This document shows positions 35,558 through 44,227 of a DNA stretch of 64,000 nucleotides, one piece after another (positions within the stretch are counted from its first letter, which is position 1; every line of letters starts with the position of its first letter). The position numbers and the translations under genes are program-made. The DNA is from Bacteroidaceae bacterium (GTDB lineage Bacteria > Bacteroidota > Bacteroidia > Bacteroidales > Bacteroidaceae): NCBI GenBank assembly GCA_030843315.1, contig JAUUPT010000004.1:26982-90981 (forward strand). The letters run 5' to 3'. The notes under the pieces were generated by a model. The model was not told where the DNA came from, did not search any database, and saw only the letters and a list, made by a program, of their open reading frames with translations.

Positions 35558-37933
35558 ATGAGAAAAGTATTTTTAGCGATTTCAGTGCTCTTGTCTGTCT
35601 GCGGCAGTTCATCGGCACAATCGCGGGTAGTTGATGGCACACCGTATCTGCTGAACCAGGCTTTGGATATGAGTACCGAATTCCGCGATTTAAGTAACAC
35701 GATGTTTTTTACGGACCATCTGGAATCCTTCGACGCAAAGACGGGCGAAGGATTGGTGAATTGGAAACGCGGGCATCTGGTGACCCGTCAGGCTTTCAAT
35801 ACGAACGGTGCACAACCGGGCAAATTGAGAATGCTCGATTTTCCCTCTCCTGCCTATGTGAATGACCCCAACTTGAAATTCAAGATTGACTTCGTGACTC
35901 CGCGTACCGTCCGCATTCGTATGCTCACTACTCCGGTAGAGCCCAAACCCTCTACTTCGGTGATGCTGGCTAAAGAACCGGGCAGGGATACAAGCTGGAA
36001 AGTTTCGGAAAACGATAAGAGCATTGTATATACCAGTGCCTACGGAACTATCCAAATAAACAAGAATCCCTGGCGAATTGTTCTGAAGGATAAGAACGGA
36101 CGCATTATGAGCCAAACCGCTACACTGAGCGATGCCGACTCTACGCAGGTAAAATATACCCCATTCAACTTCATCAAGCGCGGAAGTGACAATGCACGTC
36201 TTATCAATCCGGTGTTCACGCTGACTGCCGATGAGATGATCTTCGGTTGCGGCGAATCGGCTACCGGACTGAACAAAGCCGGCCAGAAGGTAAACCTCTT
36301 CGTGACCGACCCGCAAGGACCTGAAACGGACCAGATGTACAAACCGATTCCTTTCTTTATGAGTAGCAGAGGATATGGTATGTTCATGCACACCTCCGCA
36401 CCGGTGACTTGTGACTTCGGTGCCACTTACATCGGCTTGAACAAACTGTTCATGGGCGATGAGAACCTGGACTTGTTCGTCTTCTTCGGCGAACCGAAAG
36501 ATATCCTGAATGAATATACCGACCTGGTAGGAAAACCGGGAATGCCGCCGTTGTGGTCTTTCGGTACATGGATGAGCCGCATCACTTACTTCAGCGAAAA
36601 AGAAGGCTATGATGTTGCTGCCAATATCCGCAAGAACAAGTATCCTTGTGATGTAATCCACTTCGATACGGGCTGGTTCGACGTAGACTGGCAATGTGAC
36701 TACAAGTTCTCCGAGAACCGTTTCGATAATCCCGGCCAGATGTTGAAGGACCTGAAGTCTCAGGGCTTCCACGTATGTCTGTGGCAGTTGCCTTACTTTA
36801 CTCCTAAGAACGCTTACTTCAAGGAATTGATAGATAAGAATATGTATGTGAAGAACGGCAATGGCGAACTTCCTTACGAAGACGTTGTACTGGACTTCTC
36901 TAATCCCGAAACTGTGAAATGGTATCAGGATAAGTTGGCAGGGCTGCTGGATATGGGCGTCAGTGCCATCAAAGTGGACTTTGGAGAAGCTGCTCCGCTG
37001 AACGGACTTTATGCTTCGGGCAAGACCGGTTGGTATGAACACAATCTTTATCCGGTTCGCTATGACATGGCTGTATCTGAAATTACCAAGAAGCTGCACG
37101 GCGAAAACATCATGTGGGCGCGTGCAGCCTGGGCAGGTTCTCAACGCTACCCGTTGCATTGGGGCGGTGATGCTGCCACAACCAATACCGGTATGCTGGG
37201 TACGTTGCGTGCAGGTTTGTCATTCGGTCTGTCGGGCTTCTCTTTCTGGAGTCACGATATGGGTGGCTTCGTAAAATCTACTCCCGAAGATTTGTATTGC
37301 CGCTGGTTGCCTTTCGGCTTCCTGACTTCACACACTCGTGCACACGGAGCTCCTCCGACTGAACCGTGGTTGTATGATAGCAAACGTGTGCAGGATGTAT
37401 TCCGCAAAAGTGCAGAAATGAAATATCGCTTGATGCCTTACGTATATGCTCAGGCCAAGGAATGTACCGAGAAAGGTCTGCCGATGTTGAGAGCTCTGTT
37501 TGTAGAGTTCCCCGAAGATCCGGGAACATGGAAAGTGGAAGATGAGTACATGTTCGGTTCTCAGATCCTGGTTGCTCCGTTGCTCGAATCGGGCATCACC
37601 AGCCGCACGGTTTATCTGCCCCAGGGCAAATGGATTGACTATCAGACAGCCAAAGTATACGAAGGCGGATGGCACACCATCGAAGCCGGTAGCCTGCCCA
37701 TCGTCATGTTGGTTCGCGACGGTTCCGTACTGCCTCACCTGAAGCTGGCACAATCTACTGCTGAAATGGATTGGAGCAAGATCAACCTGAAGGTGTACAG
37801 CGCCGACAAGAAACAAGCGGAAGGTATCATCTGCTTGCCGACAGACAACCGCATTCAGAAAGTAACCGTGGATTGCCAGAAGGGAAAGCCGCAACTGCTG
37901 AACAAGGTTGAAGGCACTACCTTAAGTCTTTAG
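35558..37933 (+). CDS. GH31 glycoside hydrolase (alpha-xylosidase/alpha-glucosidase type)
   Basis: A 791-residue exported enzyme (signal ending SSAQ). It has a GH31 N-terminal beta-sandwich and a TIM barrel with nucleophile Asp in SAIKVDFGEAAP (~473) and acid Asp in WSHDMGGF (~565), followed by C-terminal beta domains. YicI-type alpha-xylosidases share the DFGE form of the nucleophile motif, so removal of alpha-xylosyl or alpha-glucosyl branches is likely. It is the first gene of the HTCS-2-divergent operon, 106 bases before SusC. Donor specificity cannot be read from sequence. Confidence 0.88.
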   Translation: MRKVFLAISVLLSVCGSSSAQSRVVDGTPYLLNQALDMSTEFRDLSNTMFFTDHLESFDAKTGEGLVNWKRGHLVTRQAFNTNGAQPGKLRMLDFPSPAYVNDPNLKFKIDFVTPRTVRIRMLTTPVEPKPSTSVMLAKEPGRDTSWKVSENDKSIVYTSAYGTIQINKNPWRIVLKDKNGRIMSQTATLSDADSTQVKYTPFNFIKRGSDNARLINPVFTLTADEMIFGCGESATGLNKAGQKVNLFVTDPQGPETDQMYKPIPFFMSSRGYGMFMHTSAPVTCDFGATYIGLNKLFMGDENLDLFVFFGEPKDILNEYTDLVGKPGMPPLWSFGTWMSRITYFSEKEGYDVAANIRKNKYPCDVIHFDTGWFDVDWQCDYKFSENRFDNPGQMLKDLKSQGFHVCLWQLPYFTPKNAYFKELIDKNMYVKNGNGELPYEDVVLDFSNPETVKWYQDKLAGLLDMGVSAIKVDFGEAAPLNGLYASGKTGWYEHNLYPVRYDMAVSEITKKLHGENIMWARAAWAGSQRYPLHWGGDAATTNTGMLGTLRAGLSFGLSGFSFWSHDMGGFVKSTPEDLYCRWLPFGFLTSHTRAHGAPPTEPWLYDSKRVQDVFRKSAEMKYRLMPYVYAQAKECTEKGLPMLRALFVEFPEDPGTWKVEDEYMFGSQILVAPLLESGITSRTVYLPQGKWIDYQTAKVYEGGWHTIEAGSLPIVMLVRDGSVLPHLKLAQSTAEMDWSKINLKVYSADKKQAEGIICLPTDNRIQKVTVDCQKGKPQLLNKVEGTTLSL

Positions 37934-38039
37934 TCAATACTCAATAATCAATAATTAATTCACCCCCTGCGAGGGGTGGACAGGAACTTCCTGGCTTCTT
38001 TCCGCAGGGATTTTGTTAAACCTAAGTATTCGAATATTT

Positions 38040-41000
38040 ATGAGAAACGTGATGAAGTATTTGGGCATGATGTCAATGTCATTGACACTTGCCGGTCCTC
38101 TCTTCGCAACAAGCGTGCAGCCTTTTGCAAGTGTTGCCGCTGTGCAACAGAGTGTAATCACCGTAAAAGGACAGGTGGTGGACGAGAAAGGAGAAACTAT
38201 CATTGGCGCCAATGTCATTGTGGAAGGTACAACCAACGGTATGATTACCGACATGGATGGTAACTTCTCGTTGCAGTGCGCTGTCGGTTCTAACTTGAAG
38301 ATTAGCTACATCGGCTATCTGCCGCGTACTGTTAAGGTGACCGGAGATACGGGTATCTTGAAAATCGTTCTGAAAGAAGATGCCGAGACGCTGGATGAAG
38401 TGGTAGTAGTAGGTTACGGTACGATGAAGAAATCGGACTTGACCGGTTCGGTAGCTTCCGTGAATGCAGAAGAAATGATGAAACGCAACCCGGTGAACCT
38501 GGGACAAGGATTGCAAGGTGCTGCTGCCGGCGTATCTGTTATCAGAAGCTCCGGTGACCCTGAAGGTGGCTTCTCTATCCGCATCCGTGGTGTCGCCACG
38601 GTGAACGGTTCGGCCGACCCGCTGTATGTAGTGGACGGTGTGCAGGTAGGTACTTCCATCGACTTCCTTAATCCGAACGATGTGGAAGCCATTGAAATCC
38701 TGAAGGATGCTTCTGCAACAGCTATCTACGGTACCCGTGGTGCCAATGGTGTAATCATGATTACCACCAAGAATGCCAATAAAGGAAAATCGGTGCTGAA
38801 CTTCTCAGCCAACTACGGAATTCAATTCAATGCCAACAAGATAGATGTGGCTGATGCCGAATTGTTTGCACAGGGAGTACGCACGGCAGTGAAGAATGAT
38901 AATACTGCAATGACCAACCTGGCATACGGTGAGGAATACATCGGCAAGTTGAATAACATCGACTGGCAGGATGAAATGTCCCGCGCAGCTCTGCAACAGA
39001 ACTACAATATGTCTGTATCCGGCGGTAGCGAGGCTACCCAGGCAAGTTTGTCAGTGGGATACCTGAACAACCAAGGTATCATCATCAACTCAAACTTCAA
39101 CCGCCTGACGGCACGTGCCAACATTACGCACAAAGTGAAAGACTTTATCCACGTAGGGTTGAACATCGCTTATTCGCACTCTCAGAAGCAGGGGGGCGGT
39201 AACTTGAGGACATACGCAACGGCTATCCCTACTATGGACTATGTGGAAGACGGTCAATTCTACTCCATGCCGATCGTATTGCCCGACGGAACATGGGGAC
39301 ATTATAAGAAAGAAGGTAACGGTGACGTCAATAAGGGAGCCGACAACCTGGTGGCCGCCGCAAGAACTGCCGACGGCATCACCTACTGGAACCGCTTGGT
39401 GACAAGTGCTTTCCTGCAACTGGACCTGTACAAGGGATTGACCTTCAAGACAATTGCCAATTACAACTTCTCAGGAAAAGATTATAACGGCTATACTGCA
39501 TACAATGACCGTACTTTCGGTAGCCAGGACAGAAAAGATTCATTCTCGATGAATCAGAACTCTTATAATGACCTGGGATTGGAAACTTTCTTGAACTACG
39601 ACTGGTCTAACGCCCACCACCGCGTGAGTGCAATGGCAGGTTTCTCTATAAGCGACTCTTTCAGTTCATGGATGAACACCAGAGCCAGTGACTTTCCCGC
39701 CGATAATATCCGCCGCATCTCATTGACCAACGATCCCGCTACCAAAGAAACAGACGGTGGCTTGAATCTGAAGAGCAGATATTTGTCTTACTTCGGACGT
39801 CTGACGTATTCGTTCAATGACCGCTACATCGTGACTGCAACTGTTCGTCGCGACGGTTCTTCAAACTTCGGATCCGGTAATCGTTACGGTACGTTCCCGT
39901 CAGCCTCTGTGGCATGGCGTGCATCGGAAGAAGATTTTATCAAGAACCTCGGAATCTTCAGTAACTTGAAAGTACGTGCCGGTTGGGGACAAACGGGTAA
40001 TGCCGGTGGTGCAACCAACTTATCTGTAAACCAACTTTCTTCGGCTCACGCCATGTATTATTTCTATCAGGGCAACCAGGTAGTGAATGCTCCGGGTGTG
40101 GCACAACAGAAGGAAATCGATACGAACCTGAAATGGGAGACGAATGAACAGACAAACATCGGTCTTGACTTTGCTTTCATGAACAACGAATTGTCATTCT
40201 CGGCAGATTACTTTATCCGTGACGCCAAGAACCTGTTGCTCTATCGCCGCCTTCGTCCTTCTACCGGTTTCATCAATGTATATACCAATGCCGGACATAT
40301 CCGCAACTCAGGTTTTGAATTTACTGCTGCTTGGAACAAGAGCTTGGGACGTGACTGGAATGTAGGTGTTAAGTTCAACGGATCTACCCTGAAGAATGAG
40401 GCTGTTGAAGTGGGTGATGATATCTTCTCTAAATCGGGTTCTACCCAGGACGGTGACAAATGGGATAACCACTCCATCACAAGAAACGGATATGCAGTAG
40501 GTTCTTACTACGGCTATAAGGTTGCCGGTATCTTCCAAAACCAGGCAGAGATTGACGCTTTAGACGCTAAGTCTCCGAACGGAATGTATCAGGAAGAAAC
40601 CACCCAGCCGGGTGACTACAAGTTTGTCGATCTGAACAATGACGGTCAGATTACAGATGCCGACCGTACGGTTATCGGAAACGGATATCCTAAGTTCACT
40701 TACGGATTGAACTTATCCGCTTCTTACAAGAACTTCGACTTCTCCATGAATCTCTATGGTGTAGCAGGTATGGACATCCTTTCTTATTCTTCCGCCCGCC
40801 TTACTTCTATCTACGCTCCCGACGGAGGTTACCAGAACGTACTGGCTGAATACCTGAACAATGCCTGGTCTCCTACGAATACAAATGCCAAATATGCCCG
40901 TATCTCGAAGACTGACTATAACCGCAATATGCGTGTATCGGATGCCTTCGTTCACAAAGGAGATTATCTGAAGATTTCTAATATCCAGGTGGGTTATACT

Positions 41001-41201
41001 TTCCCGAAGAATATCCTGAAACCGGTGAAGATGGAGAATGCGCGTGTTTTTGCCAGCGTTGATAATGTATGTACTATCTCTCCTTACAATAAGTTCGGTG
41101 ACCCGGAAATCGGTGATTCCAATGTATTGTTCTCCGGTTTCGACGGCGGACGCTACCCCTTCCCGATGTCTGTAACCTTTGGTGTGAGTGTGCAATTCTA
41201 A
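38040..41201 (+). CDS. SusC-type TonB-dependent glycan transporter
   Basis: A 1053-residue protein with signal region, then CarboxypepD_reg-like domain (~45-125, VKGQVVDEKGETIIGANVIV), the TonB/plug entry EVVVVGYGTMKKSDLTGSV, and plug motifs (IRIRGVATVNGSADPLYVVD, DASATAIYGTRGANGVIMIT). The barrel ends in a terminal Phe (GVSVQF). It imports oligosaccharides across the outer membrane together with the SusD downstream (24-base gap). I chose ATG 38040; an in-frame TTG upstream adds nine residues. The leader contains a short C-rich palindrome at 37962-37979. Confidence 0.95.
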   Translation: MRNVMKYLGMMSMSLTLAGPLFATSVQPFASVAAVQQSVITVKGQVVDEKGETIIGANVIVEGTTNGMITDMDGNFSLQCAVGSNLKISYIGYLPRTVKVTGDTGILKIVLKEDAETLDEVVVVGYGTMKKSDLTGSVASVNAEEMMKRNPVNLGQGLQGAAAGVSVIRSSGDPEGGFSIRIRGVATVNGSADPLYVVDGVQVGTSIDFLNPNDVEAIEILKDASATAIYGTRGANGVIMITTKNANKGKSVLNFSANYGIQFNANKIDVADAELFAQGVRTAVKNDNTAMTNLAYGEEYIGKLNNIDWQDEMSRAALQQNYNMSVSGGSEATQASLSVGYLNNQGIIINSNFNRLTARANITHKVKDFIHVGLNIAYSHSQKQGGGNLRTYATAIPTMDYVEDGQFYSMPIVLPDGTWGHYKKEGNGDVNKGADNLVAAARTADGITYWNRLVTSAFLQLDLYKGLTFKTIANYNFSGKDYNGYTAYNDRTFGSQDRKDSFSMNQNSYNDLGLETFLNYDWSNAHHRVSAMAGFSISDSFSSWMNTRASDFPADNIRRISLTNDPATKETDGGLNLKSRYLSYFGRLTYSFNDRYIVTATVRRDGSSNFGSGNRYGTFPSASVAWRASEEDFIKNLGIFSNLKVRAGWGQTGNAGGATNLSVNQLSSAHAMYYFYQGNQVVNAPGVAQQKEIDTNLKWETNEQTNIGLDFAFMNNELSFSADYFIRDAKNLLLYRRLRPSTGFINVYTNAGHIRNSGFEFTAAWNKSLGRDWNVGVKFNGSTLKNEAVEVGDDIFSKSGSTQDGDKWDNHSITRNGYAVGSYYGYKVAGIFQNQAEIDALDAKSPNGMYQEETTQPGDYKFVDLNNDGQITDADRTVIGNGYPKFTYGLNLSASYKNFDFSMNLYGVAGMDILSYSSARLTSIYAPDGGYQNVLAEYLNNAWSPTNTNAKYARISKTDYNRNMRVSDAFVHKGDYLKISNIQVGYTFPKNILKPVKMENARVFASVDNVCTISPYNKFGDPEIGDSNVLFSGFDGGRYPFPMSVTFGVSVQF

Positions 41202-41225
41202 TACTAACTGATTAAAAATACGATT

Positions 41226-42911
41226 ATGAAGAAATATATCTATCTATTGTTGGCAGGTGCTTTTACTTTGGGCACTACAACATCTTGTGATGATTTTCTG
41301 GAAGTGGATCAATATGAAATACTTCCGTCAGACTATATGTTCAAAACGGAGGCGAATGTCATTACCGGATTGAACGGTATCTATGATACATTCTACACCG
41401 ACCAGGAGACCAAGTTGGGCGATGACCAGGTATGGGGTTTCAAACCCCACGTCTTTGCAGCCAACCATCCGACGATGGACTGTCAGGCTTCCGGTTGGGA
41501 TGCAGAGTGGCAGCGCCATGCTTGGAAACCCGATAAAGAATCATTGGAATCGGCTTGGCGTATGAGTTATCGCGCTATCGACCGTGCCAACCGTTTCCTG
41601 GAAGGCTTGGCAACAGCAGATCCGTCTATCTTTGCCGACAGCAAGTCTCAAGCTATCTATGAAGCTGAGGCCCGTGCCATACGTGCTTATAATTACCTGT
41701 ACCTGACGAAGCTGTATGGCCGTGTGCCCATGCTGGTTCCGGGCGAAACTTATTCTTCCACTCCCAGCAAACCGCGTCCCGAAACTTTGGATGAAAACTA
41801 CGCCACCATCGAGCAAGATTTTGTTTATGCCAGGGATGTATTGGACTGGGAACCGCTGAACGGTCAATACGGTCGTGTTACGAAGGGTTTCTGCAAGGCT
41901 TATCTGGCTGAACTCTATATGAAGAAGAAAGACTATAATTCTGCCAAGGCAGAACTGAAGAGCATTATAGATGACGGTCCTTATAAACTGGAGCCTTGTT
42001 ACGGCAACCTGCATAACGAGGATACCCACTGGACGAAAGAGTCTATCTTCGAAATCATGTACCATAAGCAAGACTACATGGGATGGGGTGCCAACTCTTC
42101 TTCCGATGCAATGATCTGGTTCGGCTTCATGTGTGCAGCTCCCGAATGGGGTGGATGGGGATCTATGTGTCTCTCTTGGGAATTGGTAAGATCCTTTGAA
42201 CCGGGCGACAAAAGACGTCAGTACTCTATCGTTGCCAAAGGCGATACCAACCCGTTCACCGGTCAGACGGTGGGTGTGACTCCCAGCTTTGACGGTCTGT
42301 TCCAGGGTTCCGAGAATATGCCTACCGTTTATTCTTTGAAGTACTGGAGATGCAAGCCGGGTGATAACAACCAGGTTTACAATCCTATCTCTCTGACCTT
42401 GAAGCGCCTGGCAGGTGTCATGCTGGACTATGCAGAATGCTGCTTTGAAACGGGTGATGCCGCTACCGGTTGGGAAATGATCCGCCAGATACGTAACCGT
42501 GCATGGGGTAACCTGGAACCGGGAGCAACCGTGGCTTACTTCCCGAAAGACTGGCTGAATACCGAAACCGTAGAAGTGCCCGATGCTCAGACATATTATG
42601 CCCAGTATAAGGCAAAGAAAGGTTATACTTCCGACTTATGGAAAGTGGCTGTGATTATGGAAAGACGCTATGAACTCAATGCAGAGTTCTCGCTCTATCA
42701 CGACCTTTGCCGTATGGGAATGTGTGACGAATGGTTCAAAGCTGAGTATCCTAAGACTGCTGCCAATTCCACTCCGGATGAATGCTTGAAGACAGGCGAC
42801 TCTTTCAGATACTTTGAACACCAGGCATATCAGGAACTCTTCCCGATTCCTACCAATGAAATTTTGAGTAACTCAGCGATAGGCCCGGAAGACCAGAACC
42901 CGGGTTATTGA
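41226..42911 (+). CDS. SusD/RagB-type glycan-binding lipoprotein
   Basis: A 561-residue SusD homologue with a lipoprotein signal (TTTSCDDFLEVDQ). Its TPR-type helices include AEARAIRAYNYLYLTKLYG and KGFCKAYLAELYMKKKDY, and the ending ELFPIPTNEILSN is the usual one for the family. It forms the lid of the SusC channel and binds the glycan at the cell surface. No separate surface glycan-binding protein is seen downstream, which is a little unusual for a full PUL. The next gene follows after a hairpin. Confidence 0.95.
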   Translation: MKKYIYLLLAGAFTLGTTTSCDDFLEVDQYEILPSDYMFKTEANVITGLNGIYDTFYTDQETKLGDDQVWGFKPHVFAANHPTMDCQASGWDAEWQRHAWKPDKESLESAWRMSYRAIDRANRFLEGLATADPSIFADSKSQAIYEAEARAIRAYNYLYLTKLYGRVPMLVPGETYSSTPSKPRPETLDENYATIEQDFVYARDVLDWEPLNGQYGRVTKGFCKAYLAELYMKKKDYNSAKAELKSIIDDGPYKLEPCYGNLHNEDTHWTKESIFEIMYHKQDYMGWGANSSSDAMIWFGFMCAAPEWGGWGSMCLSWELVRSFEPGDKRRQYSIVAKGDTNPFTGQTVGVTPSFDGLFQGSENMPTVYSLKYWRCKPGDNNQVYNPISLTLKRLAGVMLDYAECCFETGDAATGWEMIRQIRNRAWGNLEPGATVAYFPKDWLNTETVEVPDAQTYYAQYKAKKGYTSDLWKVAVIMERRYELNAEFSLYHDLCRMGMCDEWFKAEYPKTAANSTPDECLKTGDSFRYFEHQAYQELFPIPTNEILSNSAIGPEDQNPGY

Positions 42912-42932
42912 TGATATTTGGTTTTAACGGAA

Positions 42933-42965
42933 GTGCGCCAAAAGCAAAACTCTGTTTTGGCGCAC
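42933..42965 (+). promoter_or_regulatory. Intra-operon hairpin after susD
   Basis: GTGCGCCAAAA (42933-42943) pairs with TTTTGGCGCAC (42955-42965), with an 11-base loop. No T-run follows on the plus strand, so it is more likely a 3'-end stabiliser or attenuator for the susC-susD mRNA than a full stop. Confidence 0.5.
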
Positions 42966-42983
42966 CTCCTTATTTACATGATT

Positions 42984-44222
42984 ATGAAGAAAGTTATTTA
43001 TCTGTTTGCTTTATTTGTCGGCTTAACCTTGTGCGGATGCAAATCCAAACAAGTAAATTTGCCATCGACATTATCTTCTGAGATTGTCTCCGACGTCCGG
43101 AATAATGTTTTGCCGTTCTGGATGAATTACGCAGTTGCCGTTGACGGAGGATTCTATGGAACAGTATTGCGGGATGGTACTCCGGTGGAGGATGCTCCGC
43201 GTGGAGGGGTGCTGAACTCCCGGATTCTGTGGAGCTTTTCGGCTGCATACCGCACTTTTCAGGATAAGGCTTATTTGGAACTGGCTAATAAATCGCAGCG
43301 CTATTTTATAGATACTTTTATAGATAAAGAGAATGGTGGAGTATATTGGCTGGTGAATCCCAACGGCGAGGTGCTGAATGCCTCTAAATATACCTATGCC
43401 ATGACCTATGGTATTTATGGACTGACGGAGCACTATTTGGCAACAGGTAATGACGAGAGTTTGCGAACTGCAATCAGCTTGTACAGAACGCTGGAAGAGA
43501 AAGGACGTGACCCGCAAAACGATGGTTATGTGGAGTCTTTCACGGGAGATTGGGAATTGCTGGATATGTATGACAACAACGCTCCCAAAACAATGAATGC
43601 CCATCTGCACGTGCTGGAGGCTTATACCCTCCTGTATCAGTGCTGGAAAGATGATGGACTGAGAGACCGGTTGGAGTTCTGTGTCGATTTGTTTATGAAC
43701 CGGATGTATGATCCGGCAAGAAAGCACTTCAACCTCTTCTTTGATAATGAGTGGAACAGCCTGGTTAAAATGGATTCTTACGGACACGATGTAGAAGCCG
43801 GATGGTTGTTGTGCGTCGCTGCCCATGCGTTGGGAGACGAAAGCCTGATTGAGAAAACGAATCAACTGGCACTGGATGTGACGAAAACCTGCCTGGCCGA
43901 GGGCACTAATAAAGAAATGGGTTGCATGATGTATGAAAAAGTAGGTGATAAAGCAAGTAAGCGTTGTTCCTGGTGGGGACAGATCGAGACAATGATTGCT
44001 TGCGTCAATGCCTGGCAAATCAGTGGGGATGATGCCTACTTGCGTGCAGCCGATACTGTCTGGAACTTTGTAAAAGGGAACATGATAGACACAGAATATG
44101 GCGAATGGTATAGCGATTGCTTTGACGGAAAGCCCAGCAAAGATGCTCCTAAGGTGAGCATGTGGCGTTGTCCGTATCATACGGTTCGTTTAGGAGTAGA
44201 AATGTATAATCGTTTAAAATAA
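42984..44222 (+). CDS. AGE-family sugar 2-epimerase lipoprotein (cellobiose/mannobiose-type)
   Basis: A 412-residue protein with a lipobox (LTLCGC, Cys ~15). It carries the (alpha/alpha)6 epimerase motifs in order: RILWSFSAAYR, GGVYWLVNPNGE, NAHLHVLEAYT, DSYGHDVEAGW, WWGQIET and WRCPYHTVR. These match the family converting reducing-end Glc or Man of beta-1,4 disaccharides at C2. A lipid anchor is unusual, as most characterised members are cytoplasmic, and it suggests the envelope. I chose ATG 42984; longer in-frame starts exist. Its sequence closely follows the epimerase half of the fusion at 27299-30370. Confidence 0.87.
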   Translation: MKKVIYLFALFVGLTLCGCKSKQVNLPSTLSSEIVSDVRNNVLPFWMNYAVAVDGGFYGTVLRDGTPVEDAPRGGVLNSRILWSFSAAYRTFQDKAYLELANKSQRYFIDTFIDKENGGVYWLVNPNGEVLNASKYTYAMTYGIYGLTEHYLATGNDESLRTAISLYRTLEEKGRDPQNDGYVESFTGDWELLDMYDNNAPKTMNAHLHVLEAYTLLYQCWKDDGLRDRLEFCVDLFMNRMYDPARKHFNLFFDNEWNSLVKMDSYGHDVEAGWLLCVAAHALGDESLIEKTNQLALDVTKTCLAEGTNKEMGCMMYEKVGDKASKRCSWWGQIETMIACVNAWQISGDDAYLRAADTVWNFVKGNMIDTEYGEWYSDCFDGKPSKDAPKVSMWRCPYHTVRLGVEMYNRLK

Positions 44223-44227
44223 TAGTT

